From Pseudomonas sp. sp1636 (GTDB taxonomy: Bacteria; Pseudomonadota; Gammaproteobacteria; Pseudomonadales; Pseudomonadaceae), in the NCBI RefSeq assembly GCF_030376615.1, contig NZ_JARRAB010000020.1, forward strand, positions 1 through 64,000: DNA of 64,000 nt, in the 5' to 3' direction. A model generated the notes under the pieces. The model was not told the DNA's origin. It did not search any database and worked only from the letters and a program-made list of their open reading frames with translations. Below are positions 55,201 to 64,000 of this stretch, one piece after another. A program made the position numbers and the translations under genes. Position 1 is the stretch's first letter. Every line of letters begins with the position of its first letter.

Positions 55201-57801
55201 TTAGGCTTGAACGACCGGGATGTTGGCGTTCGCGGCCGCTTCACGGAACTCGGCGATCTGGTCGAAACTCAGGTAGCGATAGACATCGGCTGCCATGGTG
55301 TCGATTTCCTTCGCGTAGACCATGTATTCCTCAACGCTCGGCAGGCGAGCCAGGATCGAAGCGACTGCGGCCAGCTCGGCCGAAGCCAGGTAGACGTTGG
55401 CACCATCGCCCAGACGGTTGGGGAAGTTACGGGTCGAAGTCGACACCACGGTGGCGTTCGGCTCAACCCGTGCCTGGTTACCCATGCACAGCGAGCAGCC
55501 TGGCATTTCCAGACGGGCACCGGCTTTGCCGTAGATGCCGTAGTAGCCTTCTTCGGTGAGCTGGTGCTGATCCATCTTGGTCGGCGGCGACAGCCACAGA
55601 CGGGTCGGCAGGGTGCCTTCGACTTTTTCCAGCAACTTGCCGGCCGCGCGGAAGTGACCGATGTTGGTCATGCACGAACCGATGAACACCTCGTCGATCT
55701 TTTCGCCTTGCACGCTGGACAGCAGACGGGCGTCGTCCGGGTCGTTCGGCGCGCAGAGAATCGGCTCGTTGATCTCGGCCAGATCGATTTCGATGATTTC
55801 GGCGTACTCGGCGTCGGCGTCGGCAGACATCAACTCCGGGTTGGCCAGCCAGGCTTCCATCGCCTGGGCGCGGCGTTCGATGGTGCGGGTATCGCCGTAG
55901 CCTTCGCTGATCATCCAGCGCAGCAGGGTGATGTTCGACTGCAGGTACTCGGCGATGGCCTTCTCCGGCAGCTTGATGGTGCAGCCAGCGGCGGAGCGCT
56001 CGGCCGAGGCGTCGGACAGCTCGAAGGCTTGCTCGACCGTCAGCTCGTCCAGGCCTTCGATCTCGAGGATGCGGCCAGAGAAGGCATTGATCTTGCCTTT
56101 CTTCTCGACGGTCAGCAGGCCTTTCTGGATCGCGTAGTAAGGGATGGCATGCACCAGGTCACGCAGGGTGATGCCCGGTTGCAGTTTGCCCTTGAAGCGC
56201 ACCAGTACCGACTCCGGCATGTCCAGCGGCATGACGCCGGTGGCAGCGGCGAAGGCCACCAGACCGGAACCGGCCGGGAAGGAGATGCCCATCGGGAAGC
56301 GGGTGTGCGAGTCGCCACCGGTACCGACGGTGTCCGGCAGCAGCATGCGGTTCAACCAGCTGTGGATGATGCCGTCGCCCGGACGCAGGGACACGCCGCC
56401 ACGGGTGCGGATGAAATCCGGCAGGGTGTGGTGGGTGGTCACGTCGATCGGCTTCGGGTAGGCCGCGGTGTGGCAGAACGACTGCATCACCAGGTCGGCG
56501 GAGAAGCCCAGGCAAGCCAGGTCTTTCAGTTCGTCGCGGGTCATCGGGCCCGTGGTGTCCTGGGAGCCGACGGTGGTCATTTTCGGCTCGCAGTAGGTGC
56601 CGGGACGTACGCCCGCGACGCCGCAAGCCTTGCCGACCATCTTCTGCGCCAGGGTGAAACCCTTGCTGCTGGCAGCCGGTTGTTCTGGCAGCTTGAACAG
56701 GTCGGTAGTGCCCAGACCCAGCTCGGCGCGTGCTTTCTCGGTCAGGCCGCGGCCGATGATCAGCGGGATACGGCCGCCAGCGCGGACTTCGTCGAGCAGT
56801 ACCGGGGTCTTCATTTCGAAGGTCGCCAGGACTTCGTCGGTGCCGTGCTTGCAGACTTTACCGGCATGCGGGTACAGGTCGATCACGTCGCCCATGTTCA
56901 TCTGCGAGACGTCGAATTCGATCGGCAGGGCGCCGGCGTCTTCCATGGTGTTGTAGAAGATCGGGGCGATCTTGTTGCCGAAACAGAAGCCGCCGGCACG
57001 CTTGTTCGGCACATTCGGCACATCATCGCCGAAGAACCACAGCACCGAGTTGGTGGCGGATTTACGCGAGGAGCCGGTGCCGACCACGTCACCCACATAA
57101 GCGATAGGGAAGCCTTCGCCACGCATGGTTTCGATCTGCTTCATCGGGCCGGTGACGCCTTGCTCGTCCGGTACTATGCCGTCACGGGCCATTTTCAGCA
57201 TGGCCAGGGCGTGCAGCGGGATATCCGGGCGCGACCAGGCATCTGGAGCAGGGGACAGGTCGTCGGTGTTGGTTTCGCCGGTGACCTTGAACACGCGCAG
57301 GCTGATCTTGTCGGCCAGGGTGGGACGGTTCTTGAACCACTCGCCATCGGCCCAGGATTGCAGCACGGCTTTCGCATGAACGTTGCCGTTCTTGGCTTTT
57401 TCGGCGACGTCGTGGAAGGCGTCGAACATCAGCAGGGTGTGCTTCAGTTGCTCGGCCGTTACGCCAGCCAGTTCGCTGTCGTCGAGCAGCTCGACCAGCG
57501 TGGCGATGTTGTAGCCGCCCTGCATGGTGCCCAGCAGTTCGACCGCGTGTTGTTTGCTGATCAGCGGGGAAGTGGTTTCGCCTTTGGCGATGGCGGAGAG
57601 GAAACCGGCCTTGACGTAGGCGGCTTCATCGACGCCTGGCGGCACACGGTTGCTGATCAGGTCGAGGAGAAAGGCTTCTTCGCCAGTCGGCGGGGATTTC
57701 AGCAGCTCGATCAGGCCTGCGGTTTGTTCGGCGTTCAGCGGCTGGGGCACGATACCCTGAGCGGCACGCTCTGCTACGTGTATGCGATAGGCTTCAAGCA
57801 C
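55201..57801 (-). CDS. acnB: Aconitate hydratase B
   Basis: This 866-residue TCA-cycle enzyme isomerises citrate to isocitrate. GTG 57801 (GAGGG eight bases upstream) gives the conserved start VLEAYRIHVAERAAQGIVPQPLNAEQ; an ATG five codons earlier (57816) lacks such a site. An N-terminal HEAT-like domain is followed by the swivelling domain (VGTGSSRKSATNSVLWF) and the Fe-S core (DSHTRFPMGISFPAGSG; FIGSCMTNIGHFRAAG; CSLCMGNQARV). It is monocistronic with its own terminator. Confidence 0.96.
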   Translation of the reverse strand: MLEAYRIHVAERAAQGIVPQPLNAEQTAGLIELLKSPPTGEEAFLLDLISNRVPPGVDEAAYVKAGFLSAIAKGETTSPLISKQHAVELLGTMQGGYNIATLVELLDDSELAGVTAEQLKHTLLMFDAFHDVAEKAKNGNVHAKAVLQSWADGEWFKNRPTLADKISLRVFKVTGETNTDDLSPAPDAWSRPDIPLHALAMLKMARDGIVPDEQGVTGPMKQIETMRGEGFPIAYVGDVVGTGSSRKSATNSVLWFFGDDVPNVPNKRAGGFCFGNKIAPIFYNTMEDAGALPIEFDVSQMNMGDVIDLYPHAGKVCKHGTDEVLATFEMKTPVLLDEVRAGGRIPLIIGRGLTEKARAELGLGTTDLFKLPEQPAASSKGFTLAQKMVGKACGVAGVRPGTYCEPKMTTVGSQDTTGPMTRDELKDLACLGFSADLVMQSFCHTAAYPKPIDVTTHHTLPDFIRTRGGVSLRPGDGIIHSWLNRMLLPDTVGTGGDSHTRFPMGISFPAGSGLVAFAAATGVMPLDMPESVLVRFKGKLQPGITLRDLVHAIPYYAIQKGLLTVEKKGKINAFSGRILEIEGLDELTVEQAFELSDASAERSAAGCTIKLPEKAIAEYLQSNITLLRWMISEGYGDTRTIERRAQAMEAWLANPELMSADADAEYAEIIEIDLAEINEPILCAPNDPDDARLLSSVQGEKIDEVFIGSCMTNIGHFRAAGKLLEKVEGTLPTRLWLSPPTKMDQHQLTEEGYYGIYGKAGARLEMPGCSLCMGNQARVEPNATVVSTSTRNFPNRLGDGANVYLASAELAAVASILARLPSVEEYMVYAKEIDTMAADVYRYLSFDQIAEFREAAANANIPVVQA

Positions 57802-57919
57802 AGTTATTACCCTCATCAGTGGTCCCAAAGGGTTGTCCGGGACGCGATCCAGAAAACTCTGAACCAGGCGCTTCGTGGCTTTATGGGCCCCTCAGCCGAG
57901 GTTTCAGAGGTTTCTTGCA

Positions 57920-58059
57920 GAAGCTGTTTTCAAAGTTTTACGCCGGCAGGACGGCTTGATGAGGGCTGGCGCAGGCCCTTGAAAAGGGGCTTCCAAGGGC
58001 CTGCGCCAACATCGTACCTGCAGGATCGACTGTGCTCGTGACGCTTTGAAAACAGCTTC
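57920..58059. repeat. Nested inverted-repeat element upstream of acnB
   Basis: GAAGCTGTTTTCAAAG (57920-57935) and CTTTGAAAACAGCTTC (58044-58059) are perfect 16-bp outer arms. Inside, TGGCGCAGGCCCTTG (57967-57981) and CAAGGGCCTGCGCCA (57994-58008) form a second perfect 15-bp pair. The structure is MITE- or REP-like and sits in the gap between acnB and the DUF1289 gene. The rest of the 57802-58353 gap must hold the acnB promoter, which I cannot place. Confidence 0.7.
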
Positions 58060-58353
58060 CAACGGACTATTGGTGCCTATAAAAGGCGGGCCGATTCTAC
58101 TGGAAAGCTTTGATAAAGTTAAGCTAAAGGCCCACGGCAAGCCGGTTGGCCGAATTGTTTGCGTTCAACGGAGAGATGCGGCGAAAGTCGGTGAAAAAGA
58201 TGGTTTGCATGGGGTTAAAGCGCAAATTTGGCCATTAATCCAGGCTGCGGCTAAGGGCGAGCGGGTGTTCGGCCGGCCCGTCGATAGGGGTGAACTGACT
58301 TAGACAAAGGGCTAAGATGCCTGCCTTTTCGCCAGTATGTATTTAGCCCCGCC

Positions 58354-58830
58354 ATGTCCAGTCAGCGTATCAAGACGCCGTGTGTCGGCCTTTGTTCTAC
58401 CGTTTACGGTGATTTGGTCTGCCGTGGCTGCAAGCGCTTTCACCATGAGGTGATTAACTGGAACGGCTACAGCGACGGGGAAAAACGTGCAGTCTGGTTG
58501 CGCCTCGAAGTGCTGCTGGTGCAGGTGATGACGGCCAAGCTGGAAGTCTTCGACGATGCGCGCCTGCGCAGCCAGTTGGAGCAGCGGAAAATCCGTTTCG
58601 TGCCGCAGCAGTCGCCTTATTGCTGGGCCTACCAATTGATTGCCCGCGGCGCTCGGGCAATCAACCAGCTGCAAGCCTACGGTCTGGTATTGCTGCCAGA
58701 GTTTCGCGGCTGGACCCTGCCGCAACTGCGTGACGCCATCGACCGCGAATTCTTTCTGCTCTCCGAGGCGCATTACCAGCGCTATATCGCGCCGAAATTT
58801 CTCCTTGAGGGCCTGCAGGCGCGCGATTGA
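58354..58830 (+). CDS. DUF1289 domain protein
   Basis: The 158-residue protein starts with the DUF1289 cysteine pattern PCVGLCSTVYGDLVCRGCKRFHHEVINW, a small predicted metal-binding domain. A helical C-terminal extension follows, longer than the usual 60-100 residues. It has no signal peptide. Function unknown in this family. It converges on the uspE-like gene. Confidence 0.85.
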   Translation: MSSQRIKTPCVGLCSTVYGDLVCRGCKRFHHEVINWNGYSDGEKRAVWLRLEVLLVQVMTAKLEVFDDARLRSQLEQRKIRFVPQQSPYCWAYQLIARGARAINQLQAYGLVLLPEFRGWTLPQLRDAIDREFFLLSEAHYQRYIAPKFLLEGLQARD

Positions 58831-58837
58831 GCTGCAG

Positions 58838-58883
58838 CCAGATACGACAAGGCCGCCTGAGCGGGCGGCCTTGTCGTATCTGG
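58838..58883. terminator. Bidirectional terminator between DUF1289 and uspE-like genes
   Basis: Two perfect 20-bp arms, starting CCAGATACGACAAGG (58838) and ending CTTGTCGTATCTGG (58883), close a six-base loop. It lies in the short gap between converging genes and fits a bidirectional terminator, though T-runs are weak. Confidence 0.7.
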
Positions 58884-58916
58884 GAATTCCCCGGCAAGCG
58901 ATCTTTTCACAGCCTC

Positions 58917-59780
58917 TCAGTGCTGAGCCACCAGTTCTTCCAGGTGGGCGATGATGTCATCGGGCTTGAGCACCAGTACGTCACAATCCAGCACGTCGAG
59001 AATCACCTCGGCAGTGTTGCCGATCAGTGCCCCAGACAAGCCGGTGCGAGCCACGGTGCCGATCACGGTCACGGCGGTATTCAACTGATGAGCAATTTGC
59101 GGAATCAGCACGTCGGCCGGGCCTTCGGCGACATGCAGGCGCTCCTCGGCAATGGCGTATTCGGCCTGGAAGGCTTTGCATTGCTCGCGGTAGCGCGCCT
59201 CGATGGTTTCTTTCAATTGGAAGACCGGATCCGCGGCCGACAGCATCGGTGCCGGGTGGGCGCTGATCACATGCAGGGTGGCCTTGGCCAGTGCGGCGAT
59301 GTCGTAGCCGTGGTTGACGATGCTGTTATGCAGGGTGCGGTGCTCACTGTCGGCGTTACCGACATCGACCGCGGCGAGGATGGTGCCGCCAGTCCAGGGC
59401 TTGTCGGTTTTCACCATCAGCACCGGGGCCGGGCAATAACGCAGCAGTTTCCAGTCGTCCGGAGTGAGAAGGGCTTTTTTCAATGGGTTGTCGGGAAAGT
59501 GCTGCTTGATCACCAGGCCACAGCCTTCGGCTTGCTGCACGGTGACGATGGTCTGGTGCAGGTTCTCATGCCAAGCCTGCTGGCTGGAGGTGCTGTAGCC
59601 CTCTTTGTCGAGCGTGACGCACAGATCGCTGAGATAAGCCGAGTGGTCTTGCTTCTTGTCACAGACCAGCAAGTGCAAATGCGATTGCGTCACGCCAGCG
59701 ATCAATTTGGCCCGCTTGAGTGCCAAGCCTTCGGGTCGTTCTGGTTCCATGACCACTAAAATGTTGCGAATGGCTTGCAT
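58917..59780 (-). CDS. Tandem universal stress protein (UspE-like)
   Basis: The 287-residue protein has two Usp domains. The first starts NILVVMEPERPEGLALKRAKLIA; the second ends VIGTVARTGLSGALIGNTAEVILDVLDCDVLVLKP with the ATP-type G-2x-G-9x-G pattern. This tandem layout and length match UspE. GGAG precedes ATG. It probably acts in the cytoplasm in stress survival. Confidence 0.9.
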   Translation of the reverse strand: MQAIRNILVVMEPERPEGLALKRAKLIAGVTQSHLHLLVCDKKQDHSAYLSDLCVTLDKEGYSTSSQQAWHENLHQTIVTVQQAEGCGLVIKQHFPDNPLKKALLTPDDWKLLRYCPAPVLMVKTDKPWTGGTILAAVDVGNADSEHRTLHNSIVNHGYDIAALAKATLHVISAHPAPMLSAADPVFQLKETIEARYREQCKAFQAEYAIAEERLHVAEGPADVLIPQIAHQLNTAVTVIGTVARTGLSGALIGNTAEVILDVLDCDVLVLKPDDIIAHLEELVAQH

Positions 59781-59943
59781 GCTCGTCTCCGTTCGAGGTG
59801 GGTGTGACTAGTAAATACTATAGATGCAGCAACAGCACTGTGTCTTTGCCCGGTGTCAACGGCATGGCTGGCTGTTCGCGGCGCCATTCGTATAATGGCC
59901 GCCCAGCCCACCAGACGCGGCTGCCATCGAACTTCGTGAGCTT

Positions 59944-60549
59944 ATGCAACTGTTATCTGAAATTGAAGCGTTCTTGCTTTGCCCAACGCCTGACGCCTGG
60001 ATTGCCCAAGCCTTGCAAAATCAGGACGTGATGCTGATAGATCACGCCAATTGCGAGAAGAAGGCCGCATCAACCGCCTTGACCCTGCTTTTTCGCTATA
60101 TCGAAAAGGCCGATTTGCAATATAACTTGTCGCGTTTGGCCCGTGAGGAGTTGCGCCATTTCGAGCAGGTTGCAGCGCTGATGAAGAAGCGTGGCATTGC
60201 CTATCGTCCGGTCAGCGCGGCCTTGTATGCCCAACGCTTGCACAAGCACATGCGCACCAGCGAGCCGCACAAGCTGGTGGATACCCTGATCGTCGGCGCT
60301 TTTATCGAGGCGCGCTCCTGTGAGCGGTTCTTCCGTCTGGCACCACACCTCGATGAGGAATTGGGGCAGTTCTATCGCTCGCTGCTCAAGTCCGAGGCAC
60401 GGCATTACCAAGGTTATCTAAAAATGGCCCGTGATTATGCCGGCGAGCCAATCGATGAGCGGGTGGCCTACTTCGCCGAGGTCGAGCGCGACGCCATCCT
60501 CACCCCGGACAAGGAATTCCGCTTCCACAGTGGCGCTGCCGCTGGCTGA
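59944..60549 (+). CDS. miaE: tRNA-(ms2io6A)-hydroxylase MiaE
   Basis: The 201-residue non-heme di-iron enzyme hydroxylates the isopentenyl group of ms2i6A at tRNA position 37. Ferritin-like ligands are seen in DHANCEKKAASTALTL, AREELRHFEQV, IEARSCERF and EARHYQGYL (Glu and ExxH pairs). It is monocistronic. Confidence 0.95.
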   Translation: MQLLSEIEAFLLCPTPDAWIAQALQNQDVMLIDHANCEKKAASTALTLLFRYIEKADLQYNLSRLAREELRHFEQVAALMKKRGIAYRPVSAALYAQRLHKHMRTSEPHKLVDTLIVGAFIEARSCERFFRLAPHLDEELGQFYRSLLKSEARHYQGYLKMARDYAGEPIDERVAYFAEVERDAILTPDKEFRFHSGAAAG

Positions 60550-60556
60550 CAGCCGC

Positions 60557-61030
60557 CTAGGCGACCGCGCTGCCGATGCAGCGTTGCCAGGCTTCGATAA
60601 AGTCGCGCGGGTGACCCTGTGGCCGAAATACCCGGCGCCACACCCGGGCCAGGGCGAGCAGGTCGTCGGCCGCCGGCAATTCGCGCTGATCCGCCTCGAT
60701 CAGCATCCAGGCGATGGCGGTGGCGTAACGCAGGTTGACCGTCAGTTCAAGGTGCGGCGCCGCCAGAAAGGCGTGCTGGCTGGCTAGCCCGCGGATCCGG
60801 CTGGCCAGTTCCGGGTCGAGCGCCAGGTATTGATCCCAGAGCTGTTGATGGCGCAGTTCGGCGATGCGGTACAGGCCATGGCCACCCTGGTCGTCCAGCG
60901 CCGAGCCCAGCGCCGACTGGCAGGCGGCAGCGCCCAGGAGCAAGACTTCAGCGGCAAGTGAGTGGCGCCCCAGATAAACCAGAGTGGGGCGTATGACATG
61001 CTGGACTAATTCGCCGGCTGCAATTCCCAT
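60557..61030 (-). CDS. Conserved hypothetical protein
   Basis: The 157-residue, mostly helical protein starts MGIAAGELVQHVIRPTLVYLGRHSLAAEVLLLGAAACQSALG and contains GHGLYRIAELRHQQLWDQYLALDPELASRIRGLASQ. GAGGG lies just before ATG. There is no signal peptide. I recognise similar proteins in pseudomonads only as hypotheticals. It converges with miaE, ending 7 bp away. Confidence 0.75.
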   Translation of the reverse strand: MGIAAGELVQHVIRPTLVYLGRHSLAAEVLLLGAAACQSALGSALDDQGGHGLYRIAELRHQQLWDQYLALDPELASRIRGLASQHAFLAAPHLELTVNLRYATAIAWMLIEADQRELPAADDLLALARVWRRVFRPQGHPRDFIEAWQRCIGSAVA

Positions 61031-61565
61031 ATAGCCCTCGCGAAAAATGACCGGTGGGGCCGGGGGCGCGTGGCAGCTTGTGATCGTTCTTGGAAAGGCC
61101 CCACCGGAAGCGGAGGTTAGCCGCTTAATTTGAAGTGTAGTGCGACCTTTTGGCTGTAAAAGGCTGTTTTTAAATTGTTTTCAGCTTTCGGTTATTACCC
61201 ATATTCCGCTTAGTGCTTAGCCCGAAAGCGCAGGCGTAATCTGCCGGCATCGGTTTGGTTTTGCGGATGACCTGCTCAACTCAGCGATTGCCCACGTCGC
61301 CAGGCACCGCACGGATCTGTAGGGCCGCATGTTCCCGGCATTTTTCCTACTCCCCAGTCATGGGGCCGCTGACGGGCGCGGCCCATCTACAGGGGATTGG
61401 CGGCGTGGGCTGCTCTTGTAGGAGGGCCGACCTCGGCGCGAGGCTTTGGCGGTTCTGCGGCCTGCATCGGCGCAAGGTCGCGCCTGCCAGATGAGTTCAG
61501 CGCTGCGTTTGCCTAGGTCGCGGTGGCAATGGCCACGTGACGACCCAGGGGCTGAAGCATGGCTG
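61031..61565. other. Gene-poor region upstream of sseA stop
   Basis: About 535 bp with no supportable gene. An AT-rich patch at 61130-61210 may carry the promoter of the 60557-61030 gene. At 61410-61490, CTTGTAGGAGGGCCGACCTC and AAGGTCGCGCCTGCC are typical pseudomonad REP-like sequence. Confidence 0.45.
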
Positions 61566-62438
61566 TTAACGGCTGCGTGTTTGTTCGTCTCCCGTCGCTA
61601 CAGGCCGGGTCGGGTCGGTGATCCACTCGCTCCAGGAGCCGGCATACAGCGGCGCCAGTGGGTAGCCGGCGAGACACAGGGCGAACAGGTTGTGGCACGC
61701 GGTGACGCCGGAGCCGCAGTAGGCCACCAGCCCGCTGGCCGGGCGTGTGCCGAGCTGCGCGGCAAAACGCTGGCGCAGTTCGCTGGCCGGCAGGAAACGT
61801 CCCGTGCTGTCCAGGTTGTCGGTAAAGGGCGCACAGCGCGCGCCGGGGATATGCCCGGCGACCGGGTCGAGCGGTTCCACCTCGCCGCGAAAGCGCGGCA
61901 GGGCGCGGGCGTCGAGCAGGGTGAGCTGGGGGGTGTCCAGGCGTTGCAGCAGCTGAGCGGCACTGAGCAGCAGGCTGGCATCGGCTTGTCCGCTGAAGCC
62001 TCCGGGCTCGGGGTTCGGCAGCGCTTGAGTCGGCGCGAAGCCCGCCTGCTGCCAGGCCTGCCAGCCGCCGTCGAGCAGGTAGACGCCCTCGCGCTTGCCC
62101 AGCCAGGCCAGCAACCACCAGGCGCGGGCAGCAAAAGCGCCGGAACCGTCGTCATACAGCACGACTGTGCTGTTGTCGTTCAGCCCCCATTCACGCAGGC
62201 GTGCCAGTAGTCGAGTCGGCTCCGGCAGGGGATGGCGGCCGGTCGTGCCTTTATGGATCGGCCCGGACAGGTCGCGCTCGAGGTCGGCGAACAGCGCGCC
62301 GGGGATATGCCCTGCACTATAGCTGCGTTGGCCGTAGGCCGGCTCATCCAGGGCGAAGCGGCAGTCGAGGATGACCAGTTCGGGTTGCCCAAGGCGGGCC
62401 TTGAGCGCGTCGGCGGTGAGCAGTTGGGCGAGGGGCAT
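61566..62438 (-). CDS. sseA: Thiosulfate/3-mercaptopyruvate sulfurtransferase (rhodanese)
   Basis: The 290-residue protein has two rhodanese domains. The active-site loop YCGSGVTACHN in the C-terminal half is the SseA-type CGSGVTA motif. The N-terminal half has LVILDCRFALDEPAYGQRSYSAGHIPGA. ATG 62438 is used because AAGGA lies eight bases upstream. It transfers sulfur from 3-mercaptopyruvate or thiosulfate to cyanide or thiols. Confidence 0.92.
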   Translation of the reverse strand: MPLAQLLTADALKARLGQPELVILDCRFALDEPAYGQRSYSAGHIPGALFADLERDLSGPIHKGTTGRHPLPEPTRLLARLREWGLNDNSTVVLYDDGSGAFAARAWWLLAWLGKREGVYLLDGGWQAWQQAGFAPTQALPNPEPGGFSGQADASLLLSAAQLLQRLDTPQLTLLDARALPRFRGEVEPLDPVAGHIPGARCAPFTDNLDSTGRFLPASELRQRFAAQLGTRPASGLVAYCGSGVTACHNLFALCLAGYPLAPLYAGSWSEWITDPTRPVATGDEQTRSR

Positions 62439-62645
62439 GCTGGGCATCCTTGGCAAAGACTGATTCGAAACATGATAACCGCGCAATAGAGCATGTCATA
62501 TCGGTCTGCTGATCCGGCATATTGGCAGCCGTCGTTGCGCGGATATTCTCGCGCGCCACTTGGCCGGCCATGTTGCGCTGCCCTGGCGGGGTTGTCGCTA
62601 ACGCCGGACTTATCCAGCCCATTGTTCCGAAGGGATGAGGTGTCT

Positions 62646-63362
62646 GTGCATCCTCTGTTGATCGTTGTGATGTTTACCCTCTCGGCCGGCATTGCCATGC
62701 CGCTAGGGGCGGCACTGGCCAGTGTCGAGCATATTCGCCCGTACTGGCTGGAGAGCGAGTTCCGGCACAGCGTAGTGGCCTTCGGTGGCGGTGCGCTGCT
62801 GGCAGCGGTGGCGTTGGTGTTGGTGCCCCAGGCGATTGCCCAGTTGAGTCCGTGGTCGGCGGCGTTATGCTTCTGTGCCGGCGGCATGGCGTTCATGGGG
62901 CTGGATATTTTGCTCTACCGCATGAAGACCTCGGCCAGTCAACTGGCGGCAATGCTGGCGGATTTCATTCCAGAGTCGCTGGCGTTGGGGGCCGCATTTG
63001 CGCTGGGCGGTGATGGTGCGCTGCTGCTGGCCGGCTTGATGATGCTGCAGAACTTGCCGGAAGGCTTTAATGCGTATCGGGAGCTGAGAAAGGCGACTGC
63101 CTACAGCCGCGCAAAAATACTCATCCTGTTTACGGCCATGGCGTTGCTCGGCCCGCTGGCCGGCGTGTCGGGTTACTTGTGGTTGTCCAATTCACCCCTG
63201 TGGGTGGCGCTGATCATGCAGTTTGCCGCCGGGGGTATCCTCTATTCGGTGTTTCAAGATATCGCGCCACAGGCCAAGCTGAACAAGCATTGGGCGCCAT
63301 CGCTGGGGGCCTTGCTGGGCTTTGTGCTGGGTATCGTCGGGCACATGCTTACGGTGGTTTGA
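62646..63362 (+). CDS. ZIP-like metal transporter
   Basis: The 238-residue membrane protein has about eight helices. Conserved ZIP-type segments are FIPESLALGAAF and MMLQNLPEGFNAYREL, with the polar metal-binding residues of helices 4 and 5. GTG 62646 has GAGG five bases upstream; GTG 62640 is also possible. It is divergent from sseA. The metal is unknown. Confidence 0.8.
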   Translation: MHPLLIVVMFTLSAGIAMPLGAALASVEHIRPYWLESEFRHSVVAFGGGALLAAVALVLVPQAIAQLSPWSAALCFCAGGMAFMGLDILLYRMKTSASQLAAMLADFIPESLALGAAFALGGDGALLLAGLMMLQNLPEGFNAYRELRKATAYSRAKILILFTAMALLGPLAGVSGYLWLSNSPLWVALIMQFAAGGILYSVFQDIAPQAKLNKHWAPSLGALLGFVLGIVGHMLTVV

Positions 63363-63414
63363 GCGCTGCTGTATGGTTCAGCCTCTTTCAAGCTCACAGA
63401 GCCATGAGGCCGCC

Positions 63415-64000
63415 ATGAAGCGTTTTGTACTGCTCGATACCGCCCAGATTCCCGATGGCTCCGGGGCGCTCTGCCTGTTCGAGTACGGCGAGGATTTTGT
63501 GATCAAGATTGCCGGTGGCGATGGCGGTCAGTTGATGAACACGCGCATGCACGGCTCGGAAGACGCCCTGGCGGCGATTCCTTGCAAAAAAGTCGCCGGG
63601 CGTCCGGATTCGCGGGTACTGATCGGCGGTCTGGGCATGGGCTTCACCCTGGCGGCGGCGCTGCAGAACCTGGGCAAGACGGCCGTAGTGGAGGTGGCCG
63701 AACTGGTGCCCGGGGTGGTCGAGTGGAACCGCGGTCCGCTGGGGGCCAAGGCCGGCTACCCGTTGCTCGATTCGCGCACGCGGGTGGTGCAGGATGATGT
63801 GGCCAATTGCCTGAAGACGGCGGATAAACGTTATGACGCCATCATGCTCGACGTCGACAACGGCCCCGAAGGCCTGACCCAGAAGCGCAACAGCTGGCTG
63901 TATGGCGCGCAAGGCTTGCAGCGCTGTCACCAGGCGTTGCGGCCCAAGGGGCTGCTGGCGGTGTGGTCGGCCAGTGCCGACCGGCAGTTCGCCGACAAGG
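63415..64000 (+). CDS. Spermidine synthase-like methyltransferase-fold protein (partial)
   Basis: The gene runs off the right edge after 195 codons. It has GGDGGQLMNTRMHGSEDALA, then RVLIGGLGMGFTLAAAL (nucleotide-binding GGxGxG), VVEVAELVPGVVEWN and YDAIMLDVDNGPEGL. This is the spermidine-synthase superfamily, without clear polyamine-specific residues. The substrate is unknown. Confidence 0.8.
   Translation, partial: MKRFVLLDTAQIPDGSGALCLFEYGEDFVIKIAGGDGGQLMNTRMHGSEDALAAIPCKKVAGRPDSRVLIGGLGMGFTLAAALQNLGKTAVVEVAELVPGVVEWNRGPLGAKAGYPLLDSRTRVVQDDVANCLKTADKRYDAIMLDVDNGPEGLTQKRNSWLYGAQGLQRCHQALRPKGLLAVWSASADRQFADK

Noticed and set aside
54757..58041. 1094-codon plus-strand frame opposite acnB
   Set aside because: It spans acnB, a terminator, a lipoprotein gene and the nested repeat on the other strand. 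The composition is that of an antisense shadow of acnB.

Overview
The window is a high-GC chromosomal segment most consistent with Pseudomonas in the broad sense. The nitrate-assimilation block has the order known from P. aeruginosa: transporter, kinase/phosphatase, nirB, nirD, nitrate reductase, cobA, plus nasS-nasT and nrtABC. alaC, acnB, uspE-like, miaE, sseA, reverse-transsulfuration genes, several sigma-54 promoters and typical extragenic repeats agree with this. No tRNA, rRNA, CRISPR array or intact insertion sequence was seen.

Layout. (1) 1-12.6 kb is an accessory block. It holds the N-terminal 1882 codons of a giant LEPR-motif/DUF4347 surface protein with beta-strand repeats, a sulfotransferase, a phage-tail-collar protein with a small DUF6916-like partner, a GNAT acetyltransferase, and a three-gene export operon (HlyD adaptor, GAF-HlyD adaptor, PqqD-like/M50/HlyD fusion). 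(2) 12.9-17.1 kb is a four-gene tyrosine/homogentisate pathway (hpd, hmgA, fahA, maiA) using short-form enzymes. (3) 17.3-19.4 kb is a chemoreceptor with a near-perfect sigma-54 promoter. (4) 20.1-29.9 kb (minus strand) is nitrate/nitrite assimilation: nasA, Ser/Thr kinase-phosphatase, nirB, nirD, nasC, cobA. (5) 30.6-36.3 kb is a small membrane protein and a caa3-type cytochrome oxidase operon. (6) 36.5-39.6 kb is a MITE-like element followed by cystathionine beta-synthase and gamma-lyase. (7) 39.6-46.5 kb is a SUF Fe-S operon (Rieske, sufB, C, D, S, U, and a sufT-type fusion with a frameshift) beside a decayed sufR-like gene. (8) 46.7-50.0 kb is the nitrate ABC transporter nrtABC. (9) 50.4-54.7 kb has two small unknowns, alaC and the nitrate-responsive nasS-nasT pair. 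(10) 54.8-64 kb is housekeeping: a small lipoprotein, acnB, DUF1289, uspE-like, miaE, sseA, a ZIP-like transporter and a partial spermidine-synthase-like gene.

The clearest regulatory theme is a NasT regulon. Four transcription units (nasA, nirB, nrtA and nasS-nasT) each carry, in order, a -24/-12 sigma-54 promoter, an ANTAR-type hairpin with a hexaloop having A at position 1 and G at position 4, and an intrinsic terminator before the first start codon. This predicts nitrogen control of initiation and nitrate control of elongation, with NasS-NasT controlling its own operon too. The most unusual protein-coding locus is the 0-12.6 kb block, which looks like a dedicated export and modification system for a giant repeat protein. 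Its substrates and mechanism cannot be settled from sequence alone.
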